The notes: a model not told the origin generated them from the letters alone. 64,000 bases of DNA from Streptomyces gelaticus (GCF_014649535.1 NZ_BMTF01000008.1:248001-312000); one strand, 5' to 3'; shown: positions 43,096-53,314, numbered from the stretch's first letter. Numbers and translations: made by a program.

Positions 43096-44265
43096 ATGGG
43101 TGGTGATGATGCACGGCTGCGGGCCGTGGTTTCGCTTGCACAGTCGATGGCGGCGGCACACACCCCGCGGGGGTCGTGGCGAGCGGCTGCGCTGGGGGCG
43201 TGCGAGGCGCTGGGCGGCAGCTTCGCCGCGCTCTCGGTATGGGAACGCGGGCGCGGGGAGCTGCGGGTGCTGGTGAATGCGGGCGAACGGGCCGAGGGGG
43301 AGGAGGAGTTCCCCGAGGCCGAGGCGTATCCGGTGCACCAGTTCCCGGAGATCGCCGAGTTCCTGCACGAACGGTGGGCCGGGGGCGGTGAGCCGGACGC
43401 CTGGGTCGAGACCGCCGACGGCTCGGCCGGTGCGGCGCCGGGCGAGGACGCGGGGCTGCGGGAGTACGGGAGCGGGTACGGCAGGGAGCGGGTGGCCGCG
43501 CTGCGCCGGCGCGGCCGCGGCTCCTGCGTGGTCGCGCCGATCGTGCTGCACGGGCGGGCCTGGGGCGAGCTGTATGTGGCCCGCCCGGTGGGGGCGCCGG
43601 TGTTCGGGCGCCCCGACGCGGACTTCGCGACCGTGCTGGCCGCGGTCGTCGCCGCCGGGATCTCCCAGAGCGAACGGCTCGAAGAGCTCCGCAAGCTCGC
43701 CTTCACCGATCCGCTCACCGGTCTGGCCAACCGCCGAGCTGTCGACGTGCGGCTGGACGAGGCGGTGGAGCGGCACCGGGCGGACGGGGCGGTGGTCAGT
43801 CTGGTGGTCTGCGATCTCAACGGTCTGAAGCGGGTCAACGACACCCAGGGCCACGCGGTCGGCGACCGGCTGCTGGAACGTTTTGGCTCGGTGCTGTCCC
43901 GCTGCGGCGCCATGCTGCCCGGCGCCCTCGCGGCGCGGCTCGGCGGTGATGAGTTCTGTCTGCTCACCATGGGTCCGGAGGTGGACGACGTGATCCGGGT
44001 GGCCACCGAACTCTGCGAGCGGGCGGCCGAGTTGGATCAGGGGGACGGGGTGGCGTGCGGGATCGCGTCGACCGGTGATCCGATCGGCCCGGTGGTGTCG
44101 GCGCGGCGGCTGTTCCGGCTGGCGGACGCGGCCCAGTACCGGGCGAAGGCGGCCCGCTCGGTCGAACCGGTGGTGGCGGGGCGCGACGACGAGGCGCTCC
44201 GGCTGGCCGACTCGCCGCCCAATCCCCCGCACGACCGCCGCCACCTGCGCGGCAGTCGTCCCTGA
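43096..44265 (+). CDS. GAF-GGDEF diguanylate cyclase
   Basis: Probably synthesises c-di-GMP, which in Streptomyces controls development through BldD. 389 residues, soluble: an N-terminal GAF-like sensor domain (about 10-190, GSWRAAALGACEALGGSFAALSVWERG ... GSCVVAPIVLHGRAWGELYVAR) and a GGDEF domain (LAFTDPLTGLANRR, CDLNGLKRVNDTQGHAVGDRLL, and the active-site loop RLGGDEFCLL intact). The RxxD inhibitory site is absent before the GGDEF loop. ATG 43096 is six bases after TAAGCT, so probably leaderless; GTG 43093 is adjacent. Confidence 0.88.
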   Translation: MGGDDARLRAVVSLAQSMAAAHTPRGSWRAAALGACEALGGSFAALSVWERGRGELRVLVNAGERAEGEEEFPEAEAYPVHQFPEIAEFLHERWAGGGEPDAWVETADGSAGAAPGEDAGLREYGSGYGRERVAALRRRGRGSCVVAPIVLHGRAWGELYVARPVGAPVFGRPDADFATVLAAVVAAGISQSERLEELRKLAFTDPLTGLANRRAVDVRLDEAVERHRADGAVVSLVVCDLNGLKRVNDTQGHAVGDRLLERFGSVLSRCGAMLPGALAARLGGDEFCLLTMGPEVDDVIRVATELCERAAELDQGDGVACGIASTGDPIGPVVSARRLFRLADAAQYRAKAARSVEPVVAGRDDEALRLADSPPNPPHDRRHLRGSRP

Positions 44266-44306
44266 GCGTCGCGCCGGCAGGTAAGGGGTCAAGCGCGCGA
44301 CCACTA

Positions 44307-44335
44307 GTGACATGAAGGGATTCAGTCCGTACGCT
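44307..44335 (+). promoter_or_regulatory. hutH promoter (leaderless)
   Basis: GTGACA (44307-44312), 17 bases, TACGCT (44330-44335), then seven bases to ATG 44343. A good match to the vegetative promoter; no ribosome site. Confidence 0.6.
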
Positions 44336-44342
44336 TCTGAAT

Positions 44343-45893
44343 ATGGATATGCATACAGTCGTGGTGGGGACGTCCGGCACCACCGCTCAGGACGTCATCG
44401 CCGTGGCCCGCGGCAACGCCCGCGTCGAGCTCTCCGCCGCCGCCGTCGACGCGCTCGCCGCCGCCCGCGAGATCGTGGACGCGCTCGCCGCCAAGCCCGA
44501 GCCGGTCTACGGCGTCTCCACCGGATTCGGCGCGCTGGCCACCCGGCACATCAGCCAGGACCTCCGCGCCCAGCTCCAGCGCAACATCGTCCGCTCGCAC
44601 GCCGCCGGCATGGGGCCGCGCGTCGAGCGCGAGGTTGTCCGCGCCCTGATGTTCCTGCGGCTGAAGACGGTCGCCTCCGGGCGCACCGGCGTACGCCCCG
44701 AGGTCGCGCAGACCATGGCCGACGTCCTCAACGCGGGCATCACGCCCGTCGTCCACGAGTACGGCTCGCTCGGCTGCTCCGGCGACCTGGCCCCGCTCTC
44801 CCACTGCGCCCTGACACTGATGGGCGAGGGCGACGCGGAGGGCCCCGACGGCACCGTGCGCCCCGCCGGCGAACTGCTCGCCGCCCACGGCATCACCCCG
44901 GTCGAGCTGCGCGAGAAGGAAGGCCTCGCCCTCCTCAACGGCACCGACGGCATGCTCGGCATGCTCGTGATGGCCCTGGCCGACCTGAAGAACCTCTACA
45001 CCTCCGCCGACATCACCGCCGCCCTCTCCCTGGAGGCGCTGCTCGGCACGGACAAGGTGCTCGCCCCGGAGCTGCACGCCATCCGCCCGCACCCGGGCCA
45101 GGGCGTCAGCGCCGACAACATGCTGCGGGTCCTCGCCGGATCCGGCCTCACCGGCCACCACCAGGACGACGCGCCCCGCGTGCAGGACGCGTACTCGGTG
45201 CGCTGCGCCCCCCAGGTCAACGGCGCGGGCCGCGACACCCTCGACTACGCCGGGATCGTCGCGGACCGCGAGCTGGCCTCCGCCGTCGACAACCCCGTCG
45301 TCCTGCCCGACGGCCGGGTCGAGTCCAACGGCAACTTCCACGGCGCCCCCGTCGCGTACGTACTCGACTTCCTGGCGATCGTCGCCGCGGACCTCGGCTC
45401 CATCACCGAGCGCCGCACCGACCGGCTGCTGGACAAGAACCGTTCGCACGGACTGCCGCCGTTCCTCGCCGACGACGCCGGGGTGGACTCCGGGCTGATG
45501 ATCGCCCAGTACACCCAGGCCGCCCTGGTCAGTGAGATGAAGCGGCTCGCGGTGCCCGCCTCGGCCGACTCGATCCCGTCCTCCGCGATGCAGGAGGACC
45601 ACGTCTCCATGGGCTGGTCGGCGGCGCGCAAGCTCCGTACCGCCGTCGACAACCTCGCCCGGATCGTCGCCGTGGAGCTCTACGCGGCGACCCGCGCCAT
45701 CGAGCTGCGCGCCGCCGGGGGCCTCACCCCCGCGCCCGCCTCGCAGGCCGCCATCAAGGCGCTGCGGGCGGCGGGGGTCCAGGGGCCGGGCCCGGACCGC
45801 TTCCTGTCGCCGGACCTGGCCGCGGCGGACGCGTTCGTGCGCGCGGGCAAGCTGGTCGCGGCGGTCGAGCCGGTGACCGGCCCGCTCGCCTAG
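44343..45893 (+). CDS. hutH: Histidine ammonia-lyase
   Basis: First step of histidine breakdown: histidine to urocanate and ammonia. 516 residues. The MIO cofactor triad lies in YGSLGCSGDLAPLSH; it reads Cys-Ser-Gly where most homologues have Ala-Ser-Gly, a variant the family signature permits. Other conserved segments: YGVSTGFGALA (Tyr base), NGTDGMLGML, RVQDAYSVRCAPQVNGA, and ESNGNFHGAPVAY. The gene stands alone; other hut genes are scattered, as in other streptomycetes. Confidence 0.94.
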   Translation: MDMHTVVVGTSGTTAQDVIAVARGNARVELSAAAVDALAAAREIVDALAAKPEPVYGVSTGFGALATRHISQDLRAQLQRNIVRSHAAGMGPRVEREVVRALMFLRLKTVASGRTGVRPEVAQTMADVLNAGITPVVHEYGSLGCSGDLAPLSHCALTLMGEGDAEGPDGTVRPAGELLAAHGITPVELREKEGLALLNGTDGMLGMLVMALADLKNLYTSADITAALSLEALLGTDKVLAPELHAIRPHPGQGVSADNMLRVLAGSGLTGHHQDDAPRVQDAYSVRCAPQVNGAGRDTLDYAGIVADRELASAVDNPVVLPDGRVESNGNFHGAPVAYVLDFLAIVAADLGSITERRTDRLLDKNRSHGLPPFLADDAGVDSGLMIAQYTQAALVSEMKRLAVPASADSIPSSAMQEDHVSMGWSAARKLRTAVDNLARIVAVELYAATRAIELRAAGGLTPAPASQAAIKALRAAGVQGPGPDRFLSPDLAAADAFVRAGKLVAAVEPVTGPLA

Positions 45894-45910
45894 GCGCATT
45901 GCCCTGTCCG

Positions 45911-45970
45911 GCGGGGCTAGGCGGACAGGGTGCCGGTGCGGCGGGGCTAGGCGGACAGGGTGCCGGTGCG
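45911..45970. repeat. 30-bp direct tandem duplication at a stop codon
   Basis: Two identical 30-base units (45911-45940 and 45941-45970). The second contains the last codons and stop of the small LPXTG-like gene; the first repeats them just past the stop. Confidence 0.85.
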
Positions 45971-46234
45971 GCGGGCGGAGTGGGAGACGAACGCCGCACC
46001 GATGCCCAGGAACGCCACTCCGCCGATCAGATACGGGGTGGTGTCGACCCCGGTCCCGGTGTCGGCCAGCTTCGGGCCGGCCGCGGAGTCCTCGGCGGTG
46101 GTGGCCGGTTCGCTCCGTGCGCCTGGTGCGCCGGCCGGATCGTCCGTCGCGTTGGCGGACGGTACGAACCACAGGGCGGCCAGCAACGTGGCCGCGGCGG
46201 TGGCGGTCAGGAGCGGGCGGCGAGCGACGACCAC
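45947..46234 (-). CDS. Small cell-wall-anchored protein (LADTG sortase signal)
   Basis: 95 residues: signal peptide (RRPLLTATAAATLLAALWFVPSANA), a short Pro/Ala/Glu-rich mature part, then LADTG, a hydrophobic helix (PYLIGGVAFLGIGAAFVS) and a basic tail HSARR. This is the sortase sorting signal; LAXTG is the form preferred by Streptomyces class E sortases. The mature part is only about 35 residues, too small for an enzyme. Convergent with hutH. Confidence 0.82.
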   Translation of the reverse strand: MVVARRPLLTATAAATLLAALWFVPSANATDDPAGAPGARSEPATTAEDSAAGPKLADTGTGVDTTPYLIGGVAFLGIGAAFVSHSARRTGTLSA

Positions 46235-46341
46235 GGAACGATCCCCCTTGTCACAGCTGTGAGTTAGGCATGTGCGCCGATGCTAGTGAAAGCAGCGGGT
46301 CGCGGGAAAGCCGGGAGCACGGGGAGCTTACGCTCCGGCAC

Positions 46342-46740
46342 ATGAGCACTTCTGAGTCATCACGTTATGTTCGGCTTCGAGTCGAAATGGTGCTGGAGAT
46401 CACGGACCCCGACGCCCTCAGCGGTACCGCCCTGGAGTCGATCGCCGCCGAGTACGGGGAGCCGGGCGGCGAGTTCGCCGAGGAGCGCGTGCGCGCCGAG
46501 GGCGCCGTACGGGAGGACGGAGCGGAGGCCCTCGCCTCCCTCGTCGACCCGTTCGACCTGGTCGGCGAGGTGCCCGGGGTCGAGCTCACCCAGGCGTCCT
46601 GGAGCAGCGAGATCGTCGACTACGACCCGGACGACCCGGACGCCTGGGACTTCGACGACGAGGACGACGGTGCGGACGTCGAGGACGTCGAGGACGAGGA
46701 CGGCGCAGGGGGAGGTGCCGGCGTCCCGCACAATGGGTGA
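46342..46740 (+). CDS. Acidic hypothetical protein
   Basis: 132 residues; the first 90 form a compact, conserved-looking domain (VRLRVEMVLEITDPDALSGTALESIAAEYG ... SLVDPFDLVGEVPGVELTQASWSSEIVDY), followed by an Asp/Glu-rich tail. No known fold recognised. ATG 46342 is seven bases after TACGCT (46329-46334), so probably leaderless. Followed by a terminator. Confidence 0.7.
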   Translation: MSTSESSRYVRLRVEMVLEITDPDALSGTALESIAAEYGEPGGEFAEERVRAEGAVREDGAEALASLVDPFDLVGEVPGVELTQASWSSEIVDYDPDDPDAWDFDDEDDGADVEDVEDEDGAGGGAGVPHNG

Positions 46741-46790
46741 GGACGACGACGGTCACGTCGCCGCGAGCGGCGGGACCAGCAGCTGGTGAA

Positions 46791-46833
46791 CACCGGCCCC
46801 GGACCGCGCTTCGCACGCGGGCCGGGGCCGGTG
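46791..46833 (+). terminator. Terminator after the acidic protein gene
   Basis: Twelve-base outer stem (46791-46802 with 46822-46833) with an inner CCGCG/GCGG pairing. The rest of the gap to 47034 holds the next gene's promoter region and a small inverted repeat (46904-46911 with 46925-46932). Confidence 0.65.
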
Positions 46834-47033
46834 TCGTCCGCCGGTCGCCCTTACGTGATCGGTGTCGGGAACCACCGCAACCGCGGACGCGTCGATGAGT
46901 GTTGTTCCCCACATCTTTCTTGGATGGGGAACTGAGGACCCTTTCCATGGGTTCTAGGACCATTGACGGGTTCCGCCGATCGGCGGCTCTGCTCGGGGTT
47001 TTTGGGGATTCGGCAACGATGGAGAAGCGTGTG

Positions 47034-48281
47034 ATGACGGACAGCAAGCGGCGCAGGGGCCTGATGGCCGCGTCCGCACTGCTCGGCGGTGTTCTGGTGC
47101 TCACCGGCTGCAACGACAGCGGCGACAGCAGTGCCGAGGGCTCGAAGAAGTCGCAGGCGTCCGAGGTCGACAAGGCGGCAGCCCAGGACGCGTCGGAAGC
47201 ACAGATAACGATCTCGCCGAAGAACGGCGCGACCAACGCGAGCATCAACAACGACGCGAAGGTCACCGTCGCCAAGGGCACGCTGTCCGAGGTCACCATG
47301 ACCACGACGGCCGGAGCCGCGGTCAAGGGCACGCTCGCCGCCGACGGCAAGAGCTGGAAGCCGGACGTCCAGCTGGAGCGCTCGACCACGTACAAGATCA
47401 GCGCGACGGCGAAGGACTCCAAGGGCCGCGAGGCGCACGAGAACTCCTCCTTCACCACCGTCTCGCCCGCCAACAGCTTCATCGGGAACTTCACCCCCGA
47501 GGACGGCTCCACGGTCGGCGTCGGCATGCCCGTCTCGATCAATTTCAACAAGGCGATCACGGACAAGAAGGCCGTCGAGGCCGGTATCACCGTGACGTCC
47601 AGCAGCGGTCAGCAGGTCGTCGGCCACTGGTTCAACTCCCAGCGTCTCGACCTGCGTCCCGAGCAGTACTGGCAGAGCGGCTCCACCGTCACGCTGAAGC
47701 TCGCGCTGGACGGCGTCGAGGGCGCGGACGGCGTCTTCGGAGTGCAGCAGAAGACGGTCACCTTCAAGGTCGGCCGCAACCAGGTCTCGACGGTCGACGC
47801 CAACACGAAGATGATGACCGTCACCCGGGACGGCAAGACGATCAAGACCATCCCGATCTCTGCCGGCTCCCCCGACAACCCCACGTACAACGGGCAGATG
47901 GTGATCTCCGAGAAGTTCAAGGAGACCCGGATGAACGGTGCGACGGTCGGCTTCACCGACTCCGACGGCAAGGGCGAGTACGACATCAAGGACGTGCCGC
48001 ACGCCATGCGGCTGTCCACCTCGGGCACCTTCCTCCACGGCAACTACTGGGGCGCGCGGTCGATCTTCGGCAGCGCCAACACCAGCCACGGCTGCGTCGG
48101 CCTCGCCGATGTGAAGGGCGCGGGCGACGCCAACCAGCCCGCCGCGTGGTTCTACAACAACTCCATGGTCGGCGACGTGGTCATCGTCAAGAACTCCCCG
48201 GACCGGACCATCACCCCCGACAACGGTCTCAACGGCTGGAACATGAGCTGGGCGGAGTGGACGGCGGGCTCCCAGGGCTGA
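47034..48281 (+). CDS. Lipoprotein L,D-transpeptidase with Ig-like domains
   Basis: Cell-wall cross-linking enzyme of 415 residues of the mycobacterial LdtMt2-like class. Signal with lipobox LVLTGCND, a Ser/Lys-rich linker, two Ig-like domains (ITISPKNGATNASINNDAKVTV ... and FTPEDGSTVGVGMPVSINFNKAITD), then the YkuD domain with FLHGNYWGARSIFGSANTSHGCVGL (catalytic His and Cys) and a C-terminal extension ending GWNMSWAEWTAG. ATG 47034 has GGAGAAG six bases upstream. A second, differently built transpeptidase lies at 9404-10120. Confidence 0.92.
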   Translation: MTDSKRRRGLMAASALLGGVLVLTGCNDSGDSSAEGSKKSQASEVDKAAAQDASEAQITISPKNGATNASINNDAKVTVAKGTLSEVTMTTTAGAAVKGTLAADGKSWKPDVQLERSTTYKISATAKDSKGREAHENSSFTTVSPANSFIGNFTPEDGSTVGVGMPVSINFNKAITDKKAVEAGITVTSSSGQQVVGHWFNSQRLDLRPEQYWQSGSTVTLKLALDGVEGADGVFGVQQKTVTFKVGRNQVSTVDANTKMMTVTRDGKTIKTIPISAGSPDNPTYNGQMVISEKFKETRMNGATVGFTDSDGKGEYDIKDVPHAMRLSTSGTFLHGNYWGARSIFGSANTSHGCVGLADVKGAGDANQPAAWFYNNSMVGDVVIVKNSPDRTITPDNGLNGWNMSWAEWTAGSQG

Positions 48282-48357
48282 GCCCACCCCACGCGCCGTC
48301 CCGGCGCGAGCCGCCGGTGTTCGCACCCGGCGACGACCGGTCCCCGGACCCCCGTAC

Positions 48358-48406
48358 GGAGGCGGCGGCACCCGGATCCCCTCGGATCCGCGGTGCCGCC
48401 GCCTCC
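48358..48406. terminator. Long bidirectional terminator
   Basis: Fifteen-base stem (48358-48372 with 48392-48406) continuing inward as CGGATCC/GGATCCG; between convergent genes. Confidence 0.8.
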
Positions 48407-48454
48407 GGCGTTCGTATGCCTTCGGGGGCGCGCTGCGGCGATCCGGTCCCGGTC

Positions 48455-49078
48455 TCAGCGGTGGGTGGCCGTGGCGGCCCGGTGGGCGGCGAGGTCGCTG
48501 TGGCGGACCTGGCGCAGCCCCAGTGGATCGGTGTGCGGCCTGCCGTTCCCCCTGCTCCCGCCGTTCTCCCTGCTCCCGCTGCTCCAGAGCGTGGTGCGGG
48601 GCGGGGTACCGGGGTCCGGGAGCAACGAGCGCAGTCCGTACCAGGGTTGCAGCGGCAGTCGGCACAGCCCGTAGAGCCAGCGCCGCAGCAGCAGCCAGGG
48701 GCCCGGGCGCCCGGCGTCGGGCAGCCTGACCACCCGTATCCCCATGATCAGCTTGCCCAGGCCGGCCCCGGTGAGCGCGGTGAGGGCGACCTGGTTGAGG
48801 AACGAGAACGCGAGCGTCGGACCGAGCAGCAGGCCGACCGCCTCGGTCACCCGGGCCGTGTCCACGTGCGGCCGGGCGACCAGACCGGCGGTGAGCAGGC
48901 AGAGGTAGCAGTCGAGGCCGACGGCGAGATAGCGGCGCATGTCGCCCGCACGCGGCGGTACGCGCGCCGAGCGCGGTTCGGCGTGGTACCCGGGCGAGGG
49001 CGGGAGGGCCGCGCGAGCCGTCGGCAGAGGTGGTCCGGCGGCATTCCGGGCATGCCCCTCACCCCGTGGAATTGTCAT
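48455..49078 (-). CDS. RDD-family membrane protein
   Basis: 207 residues, integral membrane. After a Pro-rich start, RRYLAVGLDCYLCLLTAGLVARP corresponds to the first RDD helix (R and D present), then VGLLLGPTLAFSFLNQVALTALTGAGLGKLIMGIRVVRLPDAGRPGPWLLLRRWLYGL, the typical G-K-x-x-x-G-I-x-V segment. The C-terminal 40 residues are low-complexity. Function of RDD proteins is largely unknown; some are linked to Na+/H+ transport. ATG 49078. Confidence 0.78.
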   Translation of the reverse strand: MTIPRGEGHARNAAGPPLPTARAALPPSPGYHAEPRSARVPPRAGDMRRYLAVGLDCYLCLLTAGLVARPHVDTARVTEAVGLLLGPTLAFSFLNQVALTALTGAGLGKLIMGIRVVRLPDAGRPGPWLLLRRWLYGLCRLPLQPWYGLRSLLPDPGTPPRTTLWSSGSRENGGSRGNGRPHTDPLGLRQVRHSDLAAHRAATATHR

Positions 49079-49162
49079 GACAGCATCATGTCTGATGCAT
49101 CGTCACCGTGGGCCCGGGAACCGCACTCACACCACCTCTCGCCCCGCATTACGCTCGCAGCC

Positions 49163-49675
49163 ATGACCGCCGCCATCACCGCCATGATCACCGCAGTAGT
49201 CGGAGTGCTCGGCACCCTCCTCGCCCCGGTGTTCGCGCAGCGGCTGACCGCACGCCAGCGCGCCGAGGAGGCCCGACTGGCCGACGAGCGGCGGAAGTTC
49301 GAGGAGCGGCGCACCCAGTACACGGCCATGAACCGGGCCTCCCGGCAGTTCCACACCCTCCTCAAGGACGCCCTGCACCGGCTCCGCGACGGTGTCTACA
49401 CGGACCAGGAACGCACCCAGCTCGAAGAGGCCCGCCTCGACCACCGCGACCGCTACGCCGAGGCGCAGATGATCGTCCCCGAACGGATACTGCAGGCGTC
49501 CCGCGACCTCAACCGGGTGCTCGCCGCCGGGGACGCCACCGTCAAACGCCTCGACCGGGGCGTCGCCCGCGACGGCGAGAACGTCGAGCAGGCCCTGGAG
49601 CACCTGAAGGCGGCCGACCCGTGCCTCGACACGATGCGGGAGCTGATGCGCCAGGACCTCGGCGTCACCGACTGA
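49163..49675 (+). CDS. Single-span membrane protein with cytoplasmic coiled coil
   Basis: 170 residues: one N-terminal helix (AAITAMITAVVGVLGTLLAPVFA) and a long charged helical region (QRLTARQRAEEARLADERRKFEERRTQYTAMNRASRQF...). No known domain. ATG 49163 is seven bases after TACGCT (49150-49155) without a ribosome site, so it is probably leaderless. Divergent from the RDD gene. Confidence 0.72.
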   Translation: MTAAITAMITAVVGVLGTLLAPVFAQRLTARQRAEEARLADERRKFEERRTQYTAMNRASRQFHTLLKDALHRLRDGVYTDQERTQLEEARLDHRDRYAEAQMIVPERILQASRDLNRVLAAGDATVKRLDRGVARDGENVEQALEHLKAADPCLDTMRELMRQDLGVTD

Positions 49676-49763
49676 TCCCCGTGCGGGTGCCCGTCCCGTG
49701 CCGTGCCCTGCCCGTGCCCGTCCCGTACCCGCGAAGTGCCGCCCGCCCCGTCCGTGGGCCCCA

Positions 49764-51428
49764 TCAGCAGGACCCGAACGGCCACAGCCGATAGGGCGAA
49801 TCGAGCCGGTACTCCCCGCCCCGCGCCACCGTCAGCCGCGTCCACTCGCCGTCCTGCCGCAGACACCCGCCGCCGTCCGCCCGCAACCACGGCGAGTAGG
49901 CGATCCGGACCGTCACCGACCCGGCCGCGGGCATCCGTACCACCAGGGAGGCATCGTCCCCGCGGACGACGGTGCCCGGCGCGGAGACCAGCGGTACGGC
50001 GTCACGTACCCGGTAGATCCGCCACTGCGCGTCCTGCCACACCGGCTCCAGCCAGTCGGCGTCGCGCCGGACGATCGCGGCCTCCGCCTCGGCCGGCCCG
50101 TCCGGCCTGCCGTTGTGCAGCACGACGAGGCCCACGGCCCACCGGTCCAGCCAGGCCCGGTACGCCGCCGGGGTCGGCTTCCCCTCGTAGAACAGCCGTC
50201 CGCGCGCCACGTCGAGCTGCCGGTTCCAGCCGCGCGCCATGTTCAGGTACGGCGCGAGCACCGTCGCCTCGCGGTGGTTGCGGGCCGGTACGACCTCCAC
50301 CCGCATCCGCTCGGCACCGAGCCGCCGCAGCTCGGCCACCACACCGTCGGTGTGTTCCGCCCAGGCGGGCACGGAACCGGACACCCGCAGGTCGTCATCG
50401 GTCTTGTTGATCAGCCAGCCGGAGTTGTACACCAGCGTCCCGGCGAGCAGCACGGCCTGCACCCGCACCGCCGTACCGCCCCGCGCCCACCTCGGCAGCA
50501 CGGTCAGCAGCGCCGCCAGCAGCACCGGCGGTCCGGCCAGCCCCACCAGCCGCTCCACGTTCGTCCCGATGGGGGAGGGGATCAGGAAGGTCAGGACGAC
50601 GCCGGCCGCGTACACCACGCCCGCGAACCGGACCACCCGCCAGCCGCCCTCGCGCGGCGCCGCGAACCACAGAACCGCGCAGGCCGCCAACGGCGTCCAC
50701 AGGCTGCGCGCCGCCATCGGCTGTTCGCCGGTGAACGGGAACGCCAGCGTCGTCGCGGCCACCACCACGAACGGCGGCACGACGAGCACGGCCGCGCGCC
50801 GCCACTGCCGGCCCAGCCCGTACGCCGCGCCCGCCACCACCAGGAACAGCCCCGCCACCGGACTCGCCGCCGTCGCCAGCGCCGCGCAGGCCGCCGCGCA
50901 CCCGGCCGCCATGCCCGTACCGCGCCGTACGCACAGCAGCGCGACCAGCCCGATCGCGACGCCCACCGCGAACGTGGTGCGTCCGGAAGCGACATTGCAC
51001 CAGAGCGTCAGCGAGCCCAGCACCGCGACCGCGACCGGCCACCGCACCCCGCCGACCACACAGAGCCGCCCCAGCGCCCACGACCCGCAGAGCCCCGCGG
51101 CGACCGTCACCGCCCGCACCCCGAACACCGCCATGAGCGGTGGCGTCAGCAGGCTGTAGTTGGCGGTGTGCATCCCTCCGTACCAGGAGAGGTTGTACGC
51201 GGACCCCGGATGCCGGAAGGCGAAGCCGGCCCAGGCGAGCTGCGCCGCCAGATCACCGCCGCCGGTGGCCAGCACCCGCGCCCACAGCACGTACAGCGGC
51301 ACGACGACGAGCACGGCGACACCCGGCACCCACCACCGCGCCGAGCCCGGGTCCGCTGCGGTGGAGCCCCGCGCGTCCTGCCTGTGGTGTTCCCCGTCGC
51401 GCGCCCCGGTGCTCTCGCTGATCCGCAC
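49764..51428 (-). CDS. Polytopic membrane protein of unknown function
   Basis: 554 residues with about nine to ten helices (VPGVAVLVVVPLYVLWARVLA, LLTPPLMAVFGVRAVTVAAGLCG, LFLVVAGAAYGLG, AAVLVVPPFVVVAATTLAF and others) and a large soluble C-terminal part of about 190 residues beginning near VVPARNHREATVLAPYLNMARGWNRQLDV. The pattern resembles glycosyltransferase-C-like or related membrane proteins, but no catalytic motif is secure. GTG 51428 is seven bases after TAGGGT (51441-51436), again suggesting a leaderless mRNA; the open frame extends further upstream. Confidence 0.65.
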   Translation of the reverse strand: MRISESTGARDGEHHRQDARGSTAADPGSARWWVPGVAVLVVVPLYVLWARVLATGGGDLAAQLAWAGFAFRHPGSAYNLSWYGGMHTANYSLLTPPLMAVFGVRAVTVAAGLCGSWALGRLCVVGGVRWPVAVAVLGSLTLWCNVASGRTTFAVGVAIGLVALLCVRRGTGMAAGCAAACAALATAASPVAGLFLVVAGAAYGLGRQWRRAAVLVVPPFVVVAATTLAFPFTGEQPMAARSLWTPLAACAVLWFAAPREGGWRVVRFAGVVYAAGVVLTFLIPSPIGTNVERLVGLAGPPVLLAALLTVLPRWARGGTAVRVQAVLLAGTLVYNSGWLINKTDDDLRVSGSVPAWAEHTDGVVAELRRLGAERMRVEVVPARNHREATVLAPYLNMARGWNRQLDVARGRLFYEGKPTPAAYRAWLDRWAVGLVVLHNGRPDGPAEAEAAIVRRDADWLEPVWQDAQWRIYRVRDAVPLVSAPGTVVRGDDASLVVRMPAAGSVTVRIAYSPWLRADGGGCLRQDGEWTRLTVARGGEYRLDSPYRLWPFGSC

Positions 51429-51553
51429 CCGGCAAACCCTACGCACCGCTTCGTGGTGTAGCCGGCTACACCATGGAGCCGGGGGACCGGCCCCTCGTGG
51501 CGACCGCATCCGGCCACCAGAATGGACGCATCACCCGGACACGGAGGAATCCC

Positions 51554-51721
51554 ATGAAAGCACTGCTCTGGATCGTGCTCTGCGCTGCGATCGTCGCGAA
51601 CGTCTCGCTCAACCTGATGGAGGACAACGGTCTGCACATCGCGCTGAGCGTGGTCTCCGGGCTGGTCGTCCTCGCGTCCGGGGCGGGGTTGTGGATGCTG
51701 CGCCGCGAGGCCCGGCCGTAG
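51554..51721 (+). CDS. Small two-helix membrane protein
   Basis: 55 residues: ALLWIVLCAAIVANVSLNL, short polar loop MEDNGLH, IALSVVSGLVVLASGAGLWML, basic tail RREARP. ATG 51554 has GGAGG at 51543-51547. Function unknown. Confidence 0.75.
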   Translation: MKALLWIVLCAAIVANVSLNLMEDNGLHIALSVVSGLVVLASGAGLWMLRREARP

Positions 51722-51802
51722 GGATCGGGCCCCATTACGCGGGTCCACTTGAACGAACCTCCGGAGAGGCTGGGAGAATACATACGCCACAACGGTTCTG
51801 TA

Positions 51803-51894
51803 CGTCGCTTCCGTGAGCCGCAGAGCGTGCGATGTCTGGGCGACGCCCTCAATGGGGAGGGGGGACCGCTGGCGCCCCCTGGGACGGGGGCGCC
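51803..51894 (+). promoter_or_regulatory. Structured 5' leader of gdhA
   Basis: The 213-base gap before gdhA holds two elements. The first is a domain closed by CGTCGC/GCGACG (51803-51808 with 51840-51845). The second is a strong hairpin with a nine-base stem (51871-51879 with 51886-51894), ending 40 bases before the start codon. The order (closed domain, then terminator-like hairpin) resembles attenuators and riboswitches. I do not recognise a known class. Confidence 0.45.
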
Positions 51895-51928
51895 TTCGCG
51901 CGCGATGCCCATCGACGGAAGGTCTTGA

Positions 51929-53314
<1,386 letters not shown>

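Noticed and set aside
46834..47033. A c-di-AMP (ydaO-type) riboswitch, which often precedes cell-wall enzymes in Streptomyces, upstream of the lipoprotein L,D-transpeptidase.
   Set aside because: None of the conserved ydaO core segments are recognisable here.
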